From NCBI GenBank assembly GCA_025201845.1, contig MU603945.1, positions 105,577 to 169,576 on the forward strand: a stretch of 64,000 nucleotides of DNA, in the 5' to 3' direction. Positions 62,207 through 64,000 of this stretch are shown here, in pieces (position 1 is the first letter of the stretch; each line of letters begins with the position of its first letter). The notes beneath the pieces are model-generated. The model saw only the letters and a list, made by a program, of their open reading frames with translations, was not told the origin of the DNA and searched no databases. The DNA comes from Martensiomyces pterosporus (Eukaryota > Kickxellomycota > Kickxellomycetes > Kickxellales > Kickxellaceae). Made by a program: the position numbers and the translations under genes.

Positions 62207-63262
62207 TGTGGTCCTTCTCGCTGCCTCTTCGTGACCTGATTTCCGTTTTCTCTTTTGTTTTCAGTTCTGAATTACCAACGCAGTCGCCAACGAGTGGCCT
62301 CTATATCGTGCAATATGTGCCAAGGTCCTCCTTAATAATGTGGCCTGCGTCCTTGCAAAACGAGCATCTGCAAAGCCGTGCGAAAAGGCAGAGGCCGCCT
62401 TGAGAGCCAAGCCAAGATAGCAGCGGCCGATATTCGGCAATCAGTCGCTGAGGGCCATGCTGCTGGTCTGGAAGCAGGTTACACAGCCGACCTCGTTCTG
62501 CATGTGCTTGAATCGTGCCAACCACTGAGGGTGACAACATGATTTTTCTGCCCCTCCTTATCTTTTCTTTCTTGTCTATTCTTTTTCGTCCGAAATCGCA
62601 AAATTCGAGATTCAGCTACAGCCCTACTATTCCTCAATTTGAAAACGTAGGTACCATATGCAACCCCCTCCCCTCTGTGGCCTACGAGCAGCTCTCGCCA
62701 CGAGATACACCATGCGTGCCTGCAGCCTCCCCCAGCATGCTGTAGGAGGCTGCTCTCTGCAGAACGACCAAGCACACGTAAATGAGCAGCCAAGAGGAAA
62801 TCTGCTTGGTAGTATGATACAGGCTGCCACAGCCATATGTTTCCTTTGCTCATAGCATGGTTTGGTCCAGCCACGCCTGCCTCCAAAGCCGCCAGGAAGC
62901 TCCCTCAGGCCGGCTGCTCGTTGGCGCTAAAGCAGTGCTGGCGTGCCTACTCTTCTCTACACCGGCACTTCTCCCGCTTGCCCCTCCCCACATAGCACCA
63001 CCACTCTCTTACCTGCGCGGTTGTTCCGTTGGTTTCTGCTCCTCACATCTCCTGCTCTTATGCTATCATGCGTGCGCTTCCCAGGATGGTGCGCTCACAC
63101 CCCTGCGGGATATCATAAATAGTAGCCACCTTACCATGCCCCAAAGAATAGGGCGGCAGCCCATACCACCACTAATCTTGCTATATATAAAGCTGTCCTG
63201 TGCAACCCTCACTCATCCACCGCACAACACAGACTCTTTTCTTTCGCAAAACACAGTGTAGA
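62207..63262. other. Intergenic region with protein-like frames and splice-like sites
   Basis: Follows NST1. A strong pyrimidine-rich acceptor (TTTTGTTTTCAG, ending about 62264) is followed by two protein-like frames, but no start exon could be assigned. See findings. The remainder is pyrimidine-rich. Confidence 0.35.
63182..63190 (+). promoter_or_regulatory. TATA-box-like element upstream of IF1
   Basis: TATATATAA lies about 75 bp upstream of the IF1 ATG, a suitable distance for a TATA box. Spacing and sequence only; no other support. Confidence 0.4.
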
Positions 63263-63517
63263 ATGCTTCGCACAACTATTCAGCGCCAGGTTCGTCTCGC
63301 TACCCCTGTTAAGGCTACGATGATTCCTTCTCGCAGCTACACTGACAAATTCCAGGAGCGGGAGACTGCTTCGGAGAACCAGTACATCCGCAAGAGGGAG
63401 GCTGAGCAGCTCAAGGCCATGGAGGCGCAGCTTGCCAAGGCCAAGGAGCAGGTCAGCGAGCTCCAGGCCAAGATCGACAAGCACATCGAGTCCAAGGACG
63501 CTGCCACCAAGAACTAA
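63263..63517 (+). CDS. INH1: Mitochondrial ATP synthase inhibitor IF1
   Basis: 84 residues, intronless. A basic presequence (MLRTTIQRQVRLATPVK) precedes the minimal inhibitory helix, with FQERETASENQYIRKREAEQ. A C-terminal coiled coil (MEAQLAKAKEQVSELQAKID) follows for dimerisation. IF1 blocks ATP hydrolysis by F1-ATPase when the matrix acidifies. The size matches yeast Inh1. The start was chosen because it gives the expected presequence. Confidence 0.9.
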   Translation: MLRTTIQRQVRLATPVKATMIPSRSYTDKFQERETASENQYIRKREAEQLKAMEAQLAKAKEQVSELQAKIDKHIESKDAATKN

Positions 63518-64000
63518 AGGAGGCGGTGCCGCTGCCCCTCTGCTTCTGGCACACGGGTGCACTTCGCCGCTGCTCTCGCTCTCTTGCTTATTCCAACCAT
63601 AGCAGTCCCCTTTCCCTTCCATTTTCTGACTTTAAACATGGCCGCTGACGACGCTTTTACACCCCGCTCACCCCGGTTTACTGCCAAGTGGCTATTTCTG
63701 CGGTTTAGGGGTTCTGGTGCTGACGATTGCATATTTGGAGTCACGTGGAGAATGGGTGAGGTGGGGGTGTTTATTGTGCTTGATGCGAGCGGAGAGTGCT
63801 CAGGGCCCCCTCTCTTTCTCTTCACAACTCTATCGCAACACAGCAACACACTTTATTCAACACAGCACATAGCACACATACAAACGCACCACCAAGTGGA
63901 TATAGCTAGTGGCAAAAAGCAAGTACACGTTAGCATCCGATGGATAAGCACATGTCGTACCTGCAAAAGCACCGGGATGTCACAAAGTCCCGCATTGGCA
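63518..64000. other. 3' flank at window end
   Basis: Contains CACGTG at 63742-63747. No gene is supported before the window ends. Confidence 0.4.

Noticed and set aside
62857..63261. 134-residue plus-strand ORF before IF1
   Set aside because: Pyrimidine-rich promoter DNA read as Leu/Pro/Ser; it contains the TATA-like element of IF1.

Overview
This window is nuclear DNA from a filamentous or early-diverging fungus. It carries about 28 protein-coding genes on both strands. Many are split by short GT-AG introns with phase-consistent joins, and gene order is compact with short convergent spacers and longer divergent promoters. Fungal hallmark genes include ADA2, a KilA-N/ankyrin MBF-type factor, DEF1, NST1, a UPF0357 membrane protein and a Fet3-like oxidase. 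They sit beside genes that budding yeast lacks or keeps only in reduced form: a Treslin-type SLD3, a MARCH5-type membrane E3, a PTRHD1 homologue and an apparent Integrator INTS3-like gene. That mixture suggests an early-diverging lineage such as Zoopagomycota/Kickxellomycotina. The placement is inference from gene content only.

Layout. 0-7 kb: lysyl-tRNA synthetase (-), a tiny HMG/YABBY-like protein (-), an INTS3-like multi-exon gene (-) and PDCD5 (-). 7-14.3 kb: a periplasmic-binding-protein-like type I membrane protein (+), MARCH5-like E3 (-), mitochondrial rhodanese (+), DNA polymerase delta subunit POLD3/Cdc27 (+) and UPF0357 protein (-). 14.7-20 kb: ribosomal protein S11/uS17 (+), ADA2 (-), Dim1/TXNL4A (+) and a possible small spliced gene (-). 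20-31 kb: a 1010-residue putative mitochondrial helical-repeat protein (+), a C2H2 zinc-finger factor (+), a multicopper oxidase (+) and heat shock factor (+). 31-44 kb: Treslin/Sld3 (+), a BAHD-like acyltransferase (+), mitochondrial RNA polymerase RPO41 (+) and a second putative mitochondrial repeat protein (-). 44-64 kb: PTRHD1 (-), DEF1 (+), eIF2-gamma (+), MBF-type factor (+), NST1 (+) and ATP synthase inhibitor IF1 (+).

Themes. Several products act in or on mitochondria (LysRS, MARCH5, rhodanese, RPO41, two repeat proteins, IF1). Others serve DNA replication and the G1/S programme (POLD3, Treslin/Sld3, MBF factor), transcription (ADA2, DEF1, HSF, C2H2 factor, INTS3-like) and translation (S11, eIF2-gamma, LysRS). 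No rRNA, convincing tRNA, CRISPR array, transposon or viral element was seen. The most interesting observations are the INTS3-like gene, the Treslin-type N-terminus on a fungal Sld3, the 23-nt microexon in PTRHD1, the near-exact 180-bp tandem duplication in POLD3 and the long C-terminal insertion in RPO41.
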